A DNA stretch of 64,000 nucleotides from Symbiodinium natans (Eukaryota > Sar > Dinophyceae > Suessiales > Symbiodiniaceae): NCBI GenBank assembly GCA_905221605.1, contig CAJNDS010000225.1, forward strand, positions 204,001 through 268,000, written 5' to 3'. Each line of letters opens with the position of its first letter. Position 1 is the first letter of the stretch. Shown piece after piece: positions 30,052 to 36,165 of the stretch. Below the pieces are notes generated by a model. It had not been told where the DNA came from and made no database searches. It was given only the letters and a program-made list of their open reading frames with translations. A program made the position numbers and the translations under genes.

Positions 30052-30261
30052 ATGGTTAATATTGACGAACAAATAGAAAAGAAACTCAACGAACAATTAG
30101 AAAAGATAAAAGGAGACTTAATCATATTTAATACAATTCAAGATTTAACAGATAAAATACAAACATTAGAAGAAGAAATAGAAAAGTTAAAAAACAAAAA
30201 CAAATGTAATAGCGGGAATAAGTGCTTACCCTTTAACTGTTGCTCTTTCAGTTTGATTTAA
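30052..30261 (+). CDS. Small coiled-coil protein with Cys-rich tail (69 aa)
   Basis: Glu/Lys/Leu heptads (LTDKIQTLEEEIEKLKNK) form a likely coiled coil, followed by a short Cys-rich C-terminus (CNSGNKCLPFNCC). It converges on the GIY-YIG gene across a hairpin. Not recognised. Confidence 0.62.
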   Translation: MVNIDEQIEKKLNEQLEKIKGDLIIFNTIQDLTDKIQTLEEEIEKLKNKNKCNSGNKCLPFNCCSFSLI

Positions 30262-30295
30262 TTGATAATATTATTGAGGAATAATATTATTAATC
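30262..30295. terminator. Shared hairpin between convergent genes
   Basis: GATAATATTATT and AATAATATTATTAATC pair around a GAGG loop (11-12 bp). The hairpin lies between the ends of the plus-strand 69-aa gene and the minus-strand GIY-YIG gene, so it can serve both directions. Confidence 0.65.
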
Positions 30296-31027
30296 AACTG
30301 GTTGTAATGATTTCATATACTCTTGATGCTTTTTTCTCCTTATATGTATTGGTAAATTATGTTTCAAAAGTTTCTGACCACATTCACATATAATTTCTTC
30401 CTTCATATTATTATACCACTGTTTCATCATCATTTTCACTTCTTCGTGGTGTTCTTCTTTGTATTTTTTGCATCTTAAGGCGTTTTTCTCCTTTCCACCA
30501 CGATTATAATAATAGTCTTTCTTTTGTTCATCTATTTCATCTTTTTTTATGGTATATCTGTTTCTCGCGTTCTCGCATATAGTTTCTCTGTTTTTAATGT
30601 ATTTCAGTTTATCTATTTCTTTGTATTTTTCAGGATTGTCTATTCTATCTTGTCTTTTCCATTCATTGTATTTTTTACTTTGTTCTATTTTATCATTCTC
30701 CGTTGCATGTGGGTTTATTTGATTTAGGGTTGCTTGTAAAAGTTCTATATATTCCCTTTCCTTTTTAAGTGCTTCTAGACGGCTTTCACAGCTTATTTTT
30801 TCTAATAGGATCATATCAAAATTAGAAAATCCACCGTTATTTCGGATAAATACATACAAGTAAGAATGATAATGTTTATTGTTCTGATTTAAGCAGTTGT
30901 TCTTATGTGCGTTTTTGCGTTTTATAAAGTCAGTTGTATGACCTACATAGCAGTCAGTTATATTTAAGTCTTTACAAACAATTTTGTAAAAGTGGGTATT
31001 GCTATAATTGATAGGTTTTCTTGGCAT
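30290..31027 (-). CDS. GIY-YIG endonuclease with C-terminal zinc finger (245 aa)
   Basis: HFYKIVCKD (about residues 12-20) and CYVGHTTD (26-33), followed by Arg37 and a downstream Glu-rich helix, match the GIY-YIG nuclease core. The middle is a basic, helical DNA-binding-like spacer. The C-terminus has a Cys-x-Cys/His-x5-His finger (CECGQKLLKHN, then HIRRKKHQ). Stand-alone GIY-YIG nucleases act as homing or recombination enzymes and are frequent in PLVs and giant viruses. The role here (genome resolution, interference or selfish spread) cannot be decided from sequence. Confidence 0.82.
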   Translation of the reverse strand: MPRKPINYSNTHFYKIVCKDLNITDCYVGHTTDFIKRKNAHKNNCLNQNNKHYHSYLYVFIRNNGGFSNFDMILLEKISCESRLEALKKEREYIELLQATLNQINPHATENDKIEQSKKYNEWKRQDRIDNPEKYKEIDKLKYIKNRETICENARNRYTIKKDEIDEQKKDYYYNRGGKEKNALRCKKYKEEHHEEVKMMMKQWYNNMKEEIICECGQKLLKHNLPIHIRRKKHQEYMKSLQPVD

Positions 31028-31071
31028 AATATATTATATAATCTTATAAAAACATATCTTTATGCGTGTTT

Positions 31072-31827
31072 TCATTCAACTGTAATTTTATAAGAGAAGT
31101 TTTTATAAAACATTTCGTTAATATTCTTCTTCATTAAATCTACATACAAAAAATTAAAATCTTCCGCTGTGGCAGTATGGTATATTTCAAGAATTGTTTT
31201 AGCATCTGCTAACGCGGATAGCTCTTCGACAATGCTATCGAGTTCTTTTCGGTTTCTTAAACGGAAAATGAATAATTGTGTTGCATTAACCCTAATTACA
31301 GGATGTAATATTAATGCTTTTTGTGATGCTGTTATTACTGAAATACCAGCGTGTCTTCCGCGCACATATAGCGACTGTAATAATTTATTATGTCTTGCTA
31401 TTTCAGGTGCATCAGCTATATCGTCCAGTATCACCAGAATATTATAGAGTTTCTTTTCTTTCTTTTCTTTTAAATATTTCGTAATTTTAGTTTGTGTATC
31501 AATGATTTTCATTAAGTCTTCTGTTTTGTATTCCTCGAAAAAACATTGCTCTTTCTCATCATTCACATTTAAGTTTTCCTTTACATATTTTTTAACAGGC
31601 AACCAAATACTATCATGGTTCACACTGGGCGAGAACACGAACACTCTACTAAAAACATCTCTATAAATATCCAATATCAGGGATACTAATAAAACACTTT
31701 TACCACTTCCACTAGGTCCAAATATTAAAGCACGAAAAGGCACCTTTGGAACATTGGAATATTTAGATTGCTTGAACTCATATTTAATTTCATTAACAGG
31801 TTTCACGATCGGAATGTTATTATTCAT
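31072..31827 (-). CDS. A32-like (FtsK-HerA type) genome-packaging ATPase (251 aa)
   Basis: Walker A GPSGSGKS at residues 37-44 is preceded by PFRALIFG. Walker B NILVILDD ends at Asp135/Asp136. Downstream, ITASQKALILHPVIRVNATQLFIFRLRN matches the sensor and arginine-finger region of the family. Length and motif spacing fit the packaging ATPases of PLVs, virophages and giant viruses, which pump DNA into capsids. A TCTA motif lies 10 nt before the ATG. It runs opposite to the adjacent small plus-strand gene. Confidence 0.88.
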   Translation of the reverse strand: MNNNIPIVKPVNEIKYEFKQSKYSNVPKVPFRALIFGPSGSGKSVLLVSLILDIYRDVFSRVFVFSPSVNHDSIWLPVKKYVKENLNVNDEKEQCFFEEYKTEDLMKIIDTQTKITKYLKEKKEKKLYNILVILDDIADAPEIARHNKLLQSLYVRGRHAGISVITASQKALILHPVIRVNATQLFIFRLRNRKELDSIVEELSALADAKTILEIYHTATAEDFNFLYVDLMKKNINEMFYKNFSYKITVE

Positions 31828-31841
31828 TATTTTTACATAGA
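31828..31841 (-). promoter_or_regulatory. TCTA promoter-like motif of the ATPase gene
   Basis: On the minus strand, TCTATGTAAAAATA directly precedes the ATG at 31,827. Confidence 0.55.
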
Positions 31842-31863
31842 TTTTTTTATAAATAATGATATA

Positions 31864-32016
31864 ATGCGTTATGAAAAATGTATTGATGTTATTAATAATC
31901 TAGAAGAAGTAGAACAAATAATAATAACCGAACCAAGATATAGGCGATGTTGTTATTCCGTTCTAGAAATTTGTAAGGGGGTATTACAATTTTTGAAACG
32001 GAAGAAAAATAATTAA
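31864..32016 (+). CDS. Small viral protein (50 aa)
   Basis: Starts MRYEKCIDVINNLEE at 31,864 after an AT-rich leader (ataaataatgatata). A longer in-frame version would run back into the ATPase gene on the other strand and is unlikely. Charged, helical, unrecognised. Confidence 0.5.
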   Translation: MRYEKCIDVINNLEEVEQIIITEPRYRRCCYSVLEICKGVLQFLKRKKNN

Positions 32017-32034
32017 ATTATAATGTATTTTATT

Positions 32035-32433
32035 ATGAGCGATACATCAAACGATAGTAGCAATAAAGATAAAGGTTTTCGTATAAATACTAGTGGTATA
32101 TCGTGCATCCCTTGTCGTTGTAAGAGACAACTATATCATAAAGAAACTAAAACCGTTAAGGAAGATAATAAAATTACAACGGATACAGTGGTTGATAAAA
32201 GAAATACTAAATTTGGGGGTAATGGTAGGCATACATCACCCGATGATATTTTTAGAGATGAAAATACATTACAGACAGGTAGTATTGAAATTTGCGACAC
32301 AGGTTTTGGAATGGGTCGGAAGCCTACACCTGAAGAAAACCAAGAAAGGATATTTAAATTAGAGACAGATGTAGAGGAAATTAAAAAAGATATTGAAGTT
32401 ATACAAAAACATAGTTTACATATTATGGATTAA
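32035..32433 (+). CDS. Viral protein with short Cys motif and C-terminal coiled coil (132 aa)
   Basis: I choose the MSDTSND start at 32,035 because the sequence before it (tttttatt/attttatt, then ATGAG) matches the integrase leader; an upstream ATG at 32,023 is possible. It contains CIPCRCKR near residue 25 and a C-terminal helix (RIFKLETDVEEIKKDIEVIQK). No family recognised. Confidence 0.58.
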   Translation: MSDTSNDSSNKDKGFRINTSGISCIPCRCKRQLYHKETKTVKEDNKITTDTVVDKRNTKFGGNGRHTSPDDIFRDENTLQTGSIEICDTGFGMGRKPTPEENQERIFKLETDVEEIKKDIEVIQKHSLHIMD

Positions 32434-32654
32434 TATATTTAAAAAATAATTTGTAATATAATATGACAGTGTATAGTCTTTTGAACCCCCTCTTGGAACT
32501 GAAACAGGAAAACCCATTGCGCCCATTGCTCATAATTGGCACTACATAAGATAGTGCATAATTAGTTTGGTGTGAATGCATAATTTTATATTTACAACTT
32601 CCCCTATGTAAATATGAAATTATAAATATAAAGTTTTATATAAAATATTAATAT
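32434..32654. other. Intergenic segment with hairpins and a 28-codon frame
   Basis: Contains a possible micro-ORF (32,463-32,549, starting MTVYSLLNPLL and preceded by an AT-rich leader) and a hairpin at 32,589-32,616 (ATATTTACA/TGTAAATAT). The middle is less AT-rich than usual for the element. No further gene is supported. Confidence 0.45.
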
Positions 32655-32774
32655 ATGACAGAAGTTGTTTTACAAAAGTCTAACAAAAAAGGCAAAAAAT
32701 ATGACGCTATTATAGATGGTAAAAAAACTGTATCATTTGGTGCTATTGGATATAGCGATTTTACAAAACATAAG

Positions 32775-32807
32775 GACGCTCGGCAGAGCCTCGCGAAGCT
32801 TCGCGAC
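32775..32807. repeat. GC-rich double-hairpin element, copy 2 (in frame)
   Basis: GAC followed by 30 nt ending in GAC. Hairpin one is GCTC-GGCA-GAGC; hairpin two is the perfect palindrome TCGCGAAGCTTCGCGA. It encodes ARQSLAKLRD inside the DUF5754-like protein. Its first 20 nt are identical to copy 5. Confidence 0.85.
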
Positions 32808-32852
32808 GAAGAAAGAAAAGAACGATACATAGCAAGGCATAAAGTTAATCAA

Positions 32853-32887
32853 GACGCCTCGCCAGAGGCTCGCGTGCTTAACGCGAC
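32853..32887. repeat. GC-rich double-hairpin element, copy 3 (frameshifting)
   Basis: GAC followed by 32 nt ending in GAC. Hairpins are GCCTC-GCCA-GAGGC and CGCGT-GCTTA-ACGCG. A length of 32 nt moves the DUF5754-like reading frame. The conserved C-terminal coding sequence resumes immediately after the element. Confidence 0.85.
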
Positions 32888-33012
32888 TGGAAAGACTATA
32901 ACACTGCTGGATTTTGGGCGAAAAATATTTTATGGAATAAACCGACTATAGAAGCATCAATAAAAGACACCGATAGAAAATTCAAGAATATAAAAATTAA
33001 AAATAAAATTTG

Positions 33013-33089
33013 AAAAAATATATAGAATTTTTTATTATAAAAATTTTTTAAAAAATATATTCTAAAGAAAAAAATGTATAATAATATAT
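33013..33089 (+). promoter_or_regulatory. Replication-side promoter cassette 1
   Basis: An AT hairpin (ATTTTTTATTATAAAAATTTT region) is followed by TTAAAAAATATATTCTAAAG and AAAAAA, then a TATATATA run to the ATG. It is one of four near-identical cassettes, before the 95-, 169-, 218- and 1306-aa genes. Confidence 0.65.
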
Positions 33090-33377
33090 ATGGAAAATAA
33101 TACTTTGGAAAAAATGTTAAATGAATTGTCTATGGACGATATTAAAGAACAACTGGCATTATATCAAAAACTTTATTATCATAAAAAAAAATCAGAACAA
33201 AATTATTACGAGGTGAAAAAAGAAAGCGCGCGACAATATCATAAACGAAAGGCTTTAGACAAAATATTAAATGATAAAAATATTGATATAATGGATAAAT
33301 TAGAACTCACCGAAACTAAAACAGGAGTTAAGGTTAAAAAAATCAAAAATACACACTTGACAATGTTGTTATGTTAA
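33090..33377 (+). CDS. Small charged helical viral protein (95 aa)
   Basis: Starts MENNTLEKMLNELSMDD. Lys/Glu/Tyr-rich helix with a basic middle (KKKSEQNYYEVKKESARQYH). A further 30-codon frame in a different phase (33,371-33,463, Lys/Glu/Thr-rich) follows directly, so the original C-terminus may have been lost by a frameshift near 33,370. No family recognised. Confidence 0.55.
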   Translation: MENNTLEKMLNELSMDDIKEQLALYQKLYYHKKKSEQNYYEVKKESARQYHKRKALDKILNDKNIDIMDKLELTETKTGVKVKKIKNTHLTMLLC

Positions 33378-33463
33378 AACCTTCAAAAAAGAAAACGGAA
33401 AAGAACACAGAAAGGAAAACAGACACAGAAACTACAACTGAAAATGAGGATAAAAATGCATAA
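33371..33463 (+). other. Short Lys/Thr/Glu-rich frame, possible lost C-terminus
   Basis: Begins MLKPSKKKTEKNTERK and overlaps the stop of the 95-aa gene. Composition matches a charged C-terminal tail. It may be an independent micro-ORF or the shifted tail of the preceding protein. Confidence 0.3.
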
Positions 33464-33640
33464 GGAGGGAAGGGGAAGAGGTTCCAGTTATTAACTGGAA
33501 GAGGTTCCCCGCTGTAACTGGAACCTGTTCCCGCTGTATTGGGGAAGCCTTAAAAAACGAAGGAGGGGAGCTTCCAGTTAATAATTGGAAGAGGTTCCCC
33601 GCTGTTACTGGAACCTGTTCCCGCTGTTAATTGGACGCGA
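33464..33640. repeat. Duplicated palindromic intergenic repeat
   Basis: Two tandem copies (about 33,480-33,540 and 33,571-33,630) share TTCCAGTTA...TAACTGGAA-type palindromes followed by GAGGTTCCCCGCTGT and CTGGAACCTGTTCCCGCTGT. Several nested hairpins are possible. It is markedly more GC-rich than the surrounding viral DNA and has no coding signal. It could be a replication or regulatory site, or inserted sequence. Confidence 0.7.
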
Positions 33641-33661
33641 GGCCTCGCGTGCTAACGCGAC
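33634..33661. repeat. GC-rich double-hairpin element, copy 4 (intergenic)
   Basis: GAC followed by 25 nt ending in GAC. Hairpin one is the palindrome GCGAGGCCTCGC; hairpin two is CGCGT-GCTA-ACGCG. It sits directly after the palindromic repeat block, outside any gene. Confidence 0.8.
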
Positions 33662-33684
33662 GGTGAAATTTTGGAAATAAAAAT

Positions 33685-33767
33685 CTTAAAAAAATATTAA
33701 GAAATTTTTATTATAAAAATTTTTCTTAAAAAATGTTCTAAAGAAAAAACTTTTATATATTATATAT
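33685..33767 (+). promoter_or_regulatory. Replication-side promoter cassette 2
   Basis: Hairpin GAAATTTTTATTATAAAAAT with TTTTCTT, then TTAAAAAATG TTCTAAAG followed by AAAAAA, then a TATATAT run to the ATG at 33,768. It matches the cassettes at 35,287 and 36,069 almost base for base. Confidence 0.7.
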
Positions 33768-34277
33768 ATGGCATTTGTATGCTCACGATGTGCTGACCAG
33801 AAGGTCACAGGAAAACTATTATGTAATCAAGTTTTACAAAAAGACTCGTTTAATTTAATAAATTCATTTAATAGGTGCGAATGGTGCGACGATGTAGTAA
33901 ATGACCTAATGTTTAGAGAGACTTATAACTCTACATCATGGTTTATACTTCATTATAGACGGGGGTTACAAAGCATAAAGACAGAAATTAATGACAAGAA
34001 TATAAACAAAAATATTAATAAAGTGTCAATGGGTTATTTAAGATATGTTGGACATTGTTTAAGTTATGGACATAAACCATTAGACAGATACCGGTATGAA
34101 GCTGAATATAAAATATTAAACATGATACGAAAGAGAAAAAATAGAAAATATGGTGATGAAAATATAAATTTAAAAATGTTATCATATGATTTTTTTAGTA
34201 ATATGTTTCTCAAAAAGTTTGATAACGAAAAAGCCCAGTTTATGATAAGAAGGCTTTTTAAAATATTATACTTCTAA
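33768..34277 (+). CDS. Cys-rich viral protein (169 aa), zinc-ribbon-like N-terminus
   Basis: CSRCADQK (about residues 5-12) and CEWCDD (about 37-42) form two Cys-x2-Cys knuckles suggestive of a zinc ribbon. The remainder is basic and helical (NMIRKRKNRKYGDENINLK). The 218-aa gene downstream has the same layout (N-terminal CVKC and CEKC). The two may be distant paralogues, perhaps transcription or replication factors, by inference. Confidence 0.62.
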   Translation: MAFVCSRCADQKVTGKLLCNQVLQKDSFNLINSFNRCEWCDDVVNDLMFRETYNSTSWFILHYRRGLQSIKTEINDKNINKNINKVSMGYLRYVGHCLSYGHKPLDRYRYEAEYKILNMIRKRKNRKYGDENINLKMLSYDFFSNMFLKKFDNEKAQFMIRRLFKILYF

Positions 34278-34299
34278 ATATAATCTAATTCTTTTTATT

Positions 34300-35289
34300 A
34301 TGAGTGATGGCGATGATAATAAAAAGAATTCCATAATAAACGATATCTATTTTGATAGGGCAGGATTTGGAAGCAAAAAACAAACATTAAAAGATGCAAG
34401 AGAGAAAGATAAAACCATTACAATGGCTGATGTTGATAAATTTTTTAGGGAAAATGTAGAACAGAAGAAACAGATAAGGGGGAAAAATTCATTTATAGCT
34501 CCGGAACCATTTTACGAATTTCAATTTGATTTATTTTTTATAAACGACCTTGAAAATCAAAAGTTCAGAGTCGGGGCAATAATGATTGATGTTTTTAGTC
34601 GGTTTATGGTGGTAGTCCCTATTAAAAACAAAGACGAAGGCAATGTAGCATCGGCAATGATTGAAGGATTTAACAAAATGGGAGGAAAACCAAAAATATT
34701 ATATACCGACGACGAGGGAGCATTACAAAATGCAAGCATTCAAGAGTATTTAAACAAGGAAGGAATACAACATCACAGAACGAGAGCACATGCTAATTTT
34801 AGCGAAAGAGCTATTAGAACATTTAAGGATATGCTTTATAAAAGGGTTGAAGCTGACGCTCGGCAGAGCCTCGCGAGCATTCGCGACGTGAGCGGAGCGA
34901 AATCACGCGATGAGCGTGGCGAAAAAAAAGGTAAAACGAATATTCAATGGACGGACTATATTTTTGAAATTCTATTAACATATAATAATAAAATGGAACA
35001 TTCAACTATTAAAATGACACCAAAGGAAGCAATGAAGGAGAAGAACGAATTAAAGGCAAAACAGAATATGACAAACCAAGCTACCAGAACTAGAAAATAT
35101 CCGATTATAGAAGCGGGTAGTAAAGTTAAAATTTATAGGAAAAGAAAAGTAGGAGAAAAGGAACGCACGAGTATGTGGAAGCCTGAAATAGAAGAGGTTG
35201 AACGAATAGAACAAAAAAATAATCAAAGTAATTTTTATGTGAAAGGTAGCAACCGTCCATATTTACGCTTTGAACTTTTAAAACTTTAA
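34300..35289 (+). CDS. DDE (rve) integrase (329 aa)
   Basis: The catalytic core has Asp77 (FYEFQFDLFF), Asp137/138 (ILYTDDEGAL) and Glu169 (NFSERAIRTFK), the D-D-E triad of retroviral/Polinton-type integrases. It joins the linear genome to host DNA, which fits the terminal repeats and 5-bp duplication. The C-terminal 60 residues (KVKIYRKRKVGEKERTSMWK) form an SH3-like basic tail as in Polintons; no chromodomain is obvious. A GC-rich double-hairpin element plus a second GC-rich patch adds about 22 residues after residue 186, between the core and QWTDYIFEILLTYNNK. The frame is kept, but effects on activity are unknown. Confidence 0.9.
   Translation: MSDGDDNKKNSIINDIYFDRAGFGSKKQTLKDAREKDKTITMADVDKFFRENVEQKKQIRGKNSFIAPEPFYEFQFDLFFINDLENQKFRVGAIMIDVFSRFMVVVPIKNKDEGNVASAMIEGFNKMGGKPKILYTDDEGALQNASIQEYLNKEGIQHHRTRAHANFSERAIRTFKDMLYKRVEADARQSLASIRDVSGAKSRDERGEKKGKTNIQWTDYIFEILLTYNNKMEHSTIKMTPKEAMKEKNELKAKQNMTNQATRTRKYPIIEAGSKVKIYRKRKVGEKERTSMWKPEIEEVERIEQKNNQSNFYVKGSNRPYLRFELLKL
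34855..34887. repeat. GC-rich double-hairpin element, copy 5 (in frame, integrase)
   Basis: GAC followed by 30 nt ending in GAC. Hairpins are GCTC-GGCA-GAGC and TCGCGA-GCAT-TCGCGA. It is followed by another GC-rich patch (34,888-34,921, with GTGA/TCAC and CGC/GCG pairings) that may be a different element or an extension. Confidence 0.85.
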
Positions 35290-35372
35290 AAAAATATATA
35301 GAAATTTTTATTATAAAAATTTTTCTTAAAAAATGTTCTAAAGAAAAAAATATATAGTATTATATATACAGG
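35287..35372 (+). promoter_or_regulatory. Replication-side promoter cassette 3
   Basis: ATATATAGAAATTTTTATTA hairpin, then TTCTAAAG plus AAAAAAA, then ATATATAGTATTATATATAC before the ATG. The last box is identical to the box adjoining the two left-end genes, linking the cassette types. Confidence 0.7.
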
Positions 35373-36029
35373 ATGTCTAAAATCTTGAATGAGAATTATT
35401 ACTGTGTGAAGTGTGAAAAAATCAAAGAACAACATAAAACATTGAATAAAATATTACCCGATGATTTTTGTAACATGTTATGTAAATATGATACATGTGA
35501 AAAATGCCGGAGAAAAATAGAGTATTTTGAAAATGCTTTGGATAAGGATGAAAGTAAAATATCGCGAATTTTATTGCACATGATATTTCACAATTCAGAT
35601 GTAAATACTAATATACATAATACATGCTATAAACACATAATAAAAAGATCGTCACATCAACATAAGAAAATCATGAAACATTTTTTAAACATTCACAATG
35701 GCACTTATCACAGAGTAATATATGTTGATGGAGGAGATGGAGAAGTTCAAGAGTTTATAACCCATAGAGGAGGAGGTTATAATCACAAGGATTTAATAGA
35801 AAATATACTAGATGATTTGTATGATTTGGAGAAATGCAGAGACAACATATTAGAATACAATATAAAAAACACAATATTCATGTTTAATGGATTTAGATTA
35901 AGAACAGAAGACATAGTAAAACAAATAATATTTGAAATAATTGATTTTTGGTTGGTAGGTAGGAGGGATTATTATAATATAACAATGGAAGAGATAAGAG
36001 AATATATAGAGGATGTTTTTAACTTTTAA
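35373..36029 (+). CDS. Cys-rich viral protein (218 aa), zinc-ribbon-like N-terminus
   Basis: N-terminal CVKCEK and CEKCRR knuckles (about residues 11-50) are followed by His/Lys-rich and then acidic helical sequence (LIENILDDLYDLEK). The layout matches the 169-aa gene at 33,768. Unrecognised; possibly a DNA-binding regulator or replication accessory. Confidence 0.62.
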   Translation: MSKILNENYYCVKCEKIKEQHKTLNKILPDDFCNMLCKYDTCEKCRRKIEYFENALDKDESKISRILLHMIFHNSDVNTNIHNTCYKHIIKRSSHQHKKIMKHFLNIHNGTYHRVIYVDGGDGEVQEFITHRGGGYNHKDLIENILDDLYDLEKCRDNILEYNIKNTIFMFNGFRLRTEDIVKQIIFEIIDFWLVGRRDYYNITMEEIREYIEDVFNF

Positions 36030-36068
36030 TGATTTATTTTAATAAATAATTTTCTATTAAAATAAATT

Positions 36069-36165
36069 TTGGAAAAAATATATAGAAATTTTTATTATAA
36101 ATTTTTTTCTTAAAAAAATGTTCTAAAGAAAAAAATAATATAATATATTATATATAGGATATTAT
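36069..36165 (+). promoter_or_regulatory. Replication-side promoter cassette 4 (polymerase-helicase gene)
   Basis: ATATATAGAAATTTTTATTA hairpin region, then TTAAAAAAATGTTCTAAAG plus AAAAAA, then a TATATAT run before the ATG at 36,166. Confidence 0.68.

Larger units (their letters stand above)
32655..33013 (+). pseudogene. DUF5754-like gene, frameshifted by a palindromic insertion
   Basis: The N-terminal part (KYDAIIDGKKTVSFGAIGYS, then DFTKHKD, then ERKERYIARHK) resembles the DUF5754-type small proteins widespread in giant viruses and PLVs. The expected C-terminus (TAGFWAKNILWNKPT, then SIKDTDRKF) is present at 32,888-33,013 but in another frame. Two GC-rich double-hairpin elements interrupt the gene. 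Copy 2 (30 nt) is in frame and adds ten residues. Copy 3 (32 nt) shifts the frame, so the open frame from 32,655 ends at 32,951 with unrelated residues. Function of the family is unknown. Unless decoded by frameshifting, the gene is broken. Confidence 0.8.
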
